A stretch of 24,323 nucleotides of DNA from JAGMCF01 sp964398885 (GTDB lineage Bacteria; Cloacimonadota; Cloacimonadia; JGIOTU-2), in NCBI GenBank assembly GCA_964398885.1, contig CAYNOU010000037.1:1-24323 (forward strand). The letters run 5' to 3'. Both the position numbers and the translations under genes were made by a program. Positions 22,192 through 24,323 of the stretch are shown here, piece after piece (position 1 is the first letter of the stretch; each line of letters opens with the position of its first letter). A model generated the notes under the pieces. The model worked only from the letters and a program-made list of their open reading frames with translations. It searched no databases and had not been told where the DNA came from.

Positions 22192-22653
22192 TTAATATGT
22201 AATTTTTGTATGGTTATAATTTGCTTTTTGGTCAAACTCAGAAACTATCATTATAGTTTCATTATTACGCGATTTATACCTTCTTATAATGTATGCTTTA
22301 TCTTCTGTATATCTATTTGGGTCTATTTTATCTGATAATGTTGGATTATAGATTGATGTATAAGTCATATCACCAATTAATGGATAATCGCTTTCAGCCG
22401 GAAACTCAATCTCTTCACTTTTCTGGAATGCAAACTGGTTAATCCTATAAGCAATTTGGGGGTTTATCAATGTTAAAACTAATAATACCGCAAATAAGCA
22501 TGCACAACCATACGCGAATTTCAATTTGTGTTTGTATTTTATTTCAGGGGTAAAATATTTATTCAAAATATTCTTTCTAAGCTCATCTTCAAAAGGGTCG
22601 TCTTCAATTTTGGGGATTTTTAATTTTTGTAATTTTTCTTCAAAATTTTTCAT
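22192..22653 (-). CDS. single-pass membrane protein, candidate anti-sigma factor
   Basis: A 153-residue protein with a charged ~44-residue N-terminal part, one membrane helix (FAYGCACLFAVLLVLTLI, ~46-64) and an ~85-residue outer domain. This layout, and the position directly after an ECF sigma gene, fit an anti-sigma factor, but I see no ZAS zinc motif (HxxxCxxC) or other known anti-sigma domain. GGAGAAATAA precedes the start. It ends 22 bp before the PDZ gene. An unrelated membrane protein of the regulon is the alternative. Confidence 0.55.
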   Translation of the reverse strand: MKNFEEKLQKLKIPKIEDDPFEDELRKNILNKYFTPEIKYKHKLKFAYGCACLFAVLLVLTLINPQIAYRINQFAFQKSEEIEFPAESDYPLIGDMTYTSIYNPTLSDKIDPNRYTEDKAYIIRRYKSRNNETIMIVSEFDQKANYNHTKITY

Positions 22654-22762
22654 TATTTATTTCTCCATTTAGGGGGTGTAATAAAATAGCCTTTACACTA
22701 TCAATTATTTTTATCACAAAAATATTGAGGATATGTTCTTTCATTATAAAATAGTTAAATTA

Positions 22763-23293
22763 TTACATACCCCTTAATATATTTCGTAATTTATTTATGG
22801 TTCTGTGAACCTGCACCTTAATAGTGCTTTCTTTTTTTCCAAGAATTTGAGCTATTTCCTTATTCTTCATTTTTTCAAAGAATCTTAGCGATATCAAATG
22901 TTGTTCATATAAAGATAAATTTCTCATTTTCTCTTTAATAATATCAAAGTCTATTTCAGGAAGTGTTTTAGAAACTGGTTGAAAATTATTTTTTAAATTA
23001 TTTCTGATACTCCCTTCTCGCTTTTCATTTCGGTAATACTGGTTTATCTCATTTACTGCAATTTTAAATAACCAGGAAGAAAAAGCACAGTTTCTGGAAT
23101 TTTTAAAACGATACAGAGGTAATCGTTTCATTGCTTTGAAAAAGACATTTGAAACAATATCATTTTTAGCAGCTTCTTCATTCACTCTATGAAAGACAAA
23201 GTTATTAATTTTCGGAAAATATTTCCGATAAAGATAATCAAATGCTTTGATATCCTTTTTTGCTTTCAGGATTATTTTCTTTTCAGATTCCAA
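22763..23293 (-). CDS. ECF-type RNA polymerase sigma factor
   Basis: A 176-residue sigma-70 family protein. Region 2 (~19-90) includes DYLYRKYFPKINNF, DIVSNVFFKAMKRL and FSSWLFKIAVNEINQYYR; region 4 (~125-174) is a helix-turn-helix with RFFEKMKNKEIAQILGKKES and VQVHRTINKLR. Regions 1 and 3 are absent, as in ECF sigmas. The start appears to be TTG at 23293 with AGGA upstream. It leads a likely operon with the membrane protein and the PDZ protein, after a 109-bp gap. An ECF-type promoter candidate lies ~30 bp upstream, suggesting self-activation. Confidence 0.9.
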   Translation of the reverse strand: MESEKKIILKAKKDIKAFDYLYRKYFPKINNFVFHRVNEEAAKNDIVSNVFFKAMKRLPLYRFKNSRNCAFSSWLFKIAVNEINQYYRNEKREGSIRNNLKNNFQPVSKTLPEIDFDIIKEKMRNLSLYEQHLISLRFFEKMKNKEIAQILGKKESTIKVQVHRTINKLRNILRGM

Positions 23294-23323
23294 AATTTTA
23301 TCCTTTTGGCTTTCTATTTATAT

Positions 23324-23349
23324 AACGGAAATTGTATTGGATGGTTACA
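23324..23349 (-). promoter_or_regulatory. candidate ECF promoter of the sigma operon
   Basis: On the minus strand TGTAAC (plus 23344-23349) is separated by exactly 16 bp from CGTT (plus 23324-23327). This resembles the TGAAAC-N16-CGT pattern of some ECF sigma factors. It lies ~30 bp before the start of the sigma gene, as expected for autoregulation. Confidence 0.4.
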
Positions 23350-23391
23350 ATTTTTGTAAATTTGTTTCAAAAATTTTCTCTGAATATTTTC

Positions 23392-23409
23392 CCCAATCTG
23401 GAGATTGGG
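23392..23409. repeat. hairpin CCCAATCT/AGATTGGG
   Basis: A perfect 8-bp stem with a 2-base gap, just downstream of the THEP1-like stop codon. The flank (ATTCC) links it to the TTCC/GGAA palindrome family. There is no T-run, so at most it is a weak transcription barrier between the NTPase and the sigma gene. Confidence 0.5.
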
Positions 23410-23424
23410 ATTCCATATTGAGAG

Positions 23425-23946
23425 TTACAAAATCAAAGATAATCTATCAATAATTCTGTATACCATTTTATCTCTATTTTGAATTGTCAAATGGAATATC
23501 TCAACATCATCTCTGGCTTTTAGTTCTGAAGTTAGTTTACAATCTATTTTTTTTATAGTTGCTAACACAGGTTTGTAAGAATCAAATATTTGTTTTAACA
23601 TTTTACAGAATTTTATACTGAACATCTCCATTTTTCCAATCTCATCAACAATTATTAAATCTGCACATTCATTTGCTTTCTTTAAAGCAGGAATTCCAAT
23701 CTTTTCAAATGCTTTTACATTAACACTATATTTTCCTACACGATATTTGGACTTAAAATTCACTTCTGCCATTACCATTTGATTGCCAGAAAAATCTGTG
23801 ATATAGAATCCAGTTCGTTTGCCAGATTCTTTTTTCTCGTGAGTATAAAAACCGCCAATTTTGCAATTTAACTTTTTTATAATTTTGTTTATTAAAGTAG
23901 TTTTCCCTACTCCTGGATAACCTGAAATTAAAATGTTATTTGCCAT
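23425..23946 (-). CDS. THEP1-type nucleoside-triphosphatase
   Basis: A 173-residue P-loop NTPase of the NTPase_1/THEP1 family. Walker A is GYPGVGKTT (9-17), followed by the family segment IGGFYTHEKKESGKRTGF. Walker B is LIIVDEIGKMEMFS (~97-110). Members hydrolyse NTPs in vitro, and their cellular role is poorly known. The length is normal and the motifs are complete. The start has no clear ribosome binding site. It is upstream of the sigma operon on the same strand, separated by a hairpin and a promoter candidate, so it is probably a separate unit. Confidence 0.9.
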   Translation of the reverse strand: MANNILISGYPGVGKTTLINKIIKKLNCKIGGFYTHEKKESGKRTGFYITDFSGNQMVMAEVNFKSKYRVGKYSVNVKAFEKIGIPALKKANECADLIIVDEIGKMEMFSIKFCKMLKQIFDSYKPVLATIKKIDCKLTSELKARDDVEIFHLTIQNRDKMVYRIIDRLSLIL

Positions 23947-23972
23947 AATGTAAAAAATAGATAACTTGAACT

Positions 23973-23990
23973 ATCCGCCAGCTGGCGGAT
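23973..23990. repeat. perfect 18-bp palindrome before THEP1-like gene
   Basis: ATCCGCCAGCTGGCGGAT is fully self-complementary and sits 27 bp upstream of the NTPase start. It could be an operator or a member of the TCCGCC/GGCGGA repeat family also seen at 18995-19009. Confidence 0.6.
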
Positions 23991-24323
23991 GACTAAAGTT
24001 TTAAGTGCTAATAACTTATTTTCCGACACTATTTATTATTTTTTAATTTTTTCTTGACGGCATTTATTTATTTCCCATTTTTGGATACAAATAAATAACT
24101 AATGGTGAATGGAATGCAAGTTTTTTACATTTTTTGGTTGATTTAACTAATTGCATTATAAAGAGATGTTCACGAATATGGTAGGAATGTTAGAGTATGT
24201 GATGCAGTCTGATTGTATATTTACTACTAACTTCGTGGTATCAGGATAGAATAAAAAAATTAATTACTGGAGATGGATATGATATAAGCCACTAACTGAC
24301 ACTAACTATCACGAACTGATTTT
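23991..24323. other. AT-rich stretch without a recognised gene
   Basis: No open frame or RNA gene can be supported. TTGACG occurs on the plus strand near 24054, without a convincing -10 box. The window ends in a short degenerate repeat with ACTAACTGACACTAACTATC. Confidence 0.5.

Overview
The window is AT-rich bacterial chromosome from a Gram-negative-type, probably anaerobic lineage. Two large secreted proteases end in a Por-secretion (type IX-like) sorting domain with the NYPNPF...SSGIYxYR pattern. That domain, the low GC content and the many short palindromic intergenic repeats suggest a Bacteroidota/FCB-related phylum or a candidate phylum such as Cloacimonadota. This placement is inference; no rRNA or other marker gene is present.

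Layout. (1) 1-2.5 kb, minus strand: two genes, a TIR-like/DUF4062-like protein and a HEPN-like helical protein, each packaged like an integron gene cassette. Each is bounded by its own matching GTTATxx / xxATAAC boxes, and the two attC-like sites share a related core. (2) 2.6-12.25 kb, minus strand: a small unknown gene, a giant lipoprotein with eight Fn3 domains and a seven-bladed propeller, a gingipain-like (C25) protease, a streptopain-like (C10) protease and a GIY-YIG protein. (3) 12.25-14.6 kb: a degraded and rearranged region with a triplicated 179-bp repeat, MntA pseudogene pieces, a MazEF-type module and an intact HepT/MntA module. The intact modules are separated by copies of the 3' end of a glycosyltransferase gene. 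(4) 14.6-16.4 kb, minus strand: ribH, nusB and the glycosyltransferase, a compact housekeeping operon. (5) 16.5-18.5 kb, plus strand: a four-helix-bundle (S23/IVP) gene flanked by two related large hairpins, then a PIN-PhoH ATPase. (6) 18.5-19.4 kb: a repeat-rich intergenic region including a 154-bp MITE-like element with a 10-bp target duplication. (7) 19.4-20.96 kb, plus strand: a stand-alone citF. (8) 21.2-23.95 kb, minus strand: a THEP1-type NTPase, then an ECF sigma factor, a membrane protein in the anti-sigma position and a secreted tandem-PDZ protein, forming a likely envelope-stress unit with a candidate autoregulatory promoter.

The most notable signals are the integron-like cassette pair with defence-like cargo at the left edge and the array in which toxin-antitoxin modules alternate with repeated glycosyltransferase gene tails. 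In several entries I moved the start codon downstream of the longest open frame because a signal peptide and a good ribosome binding site lie there.
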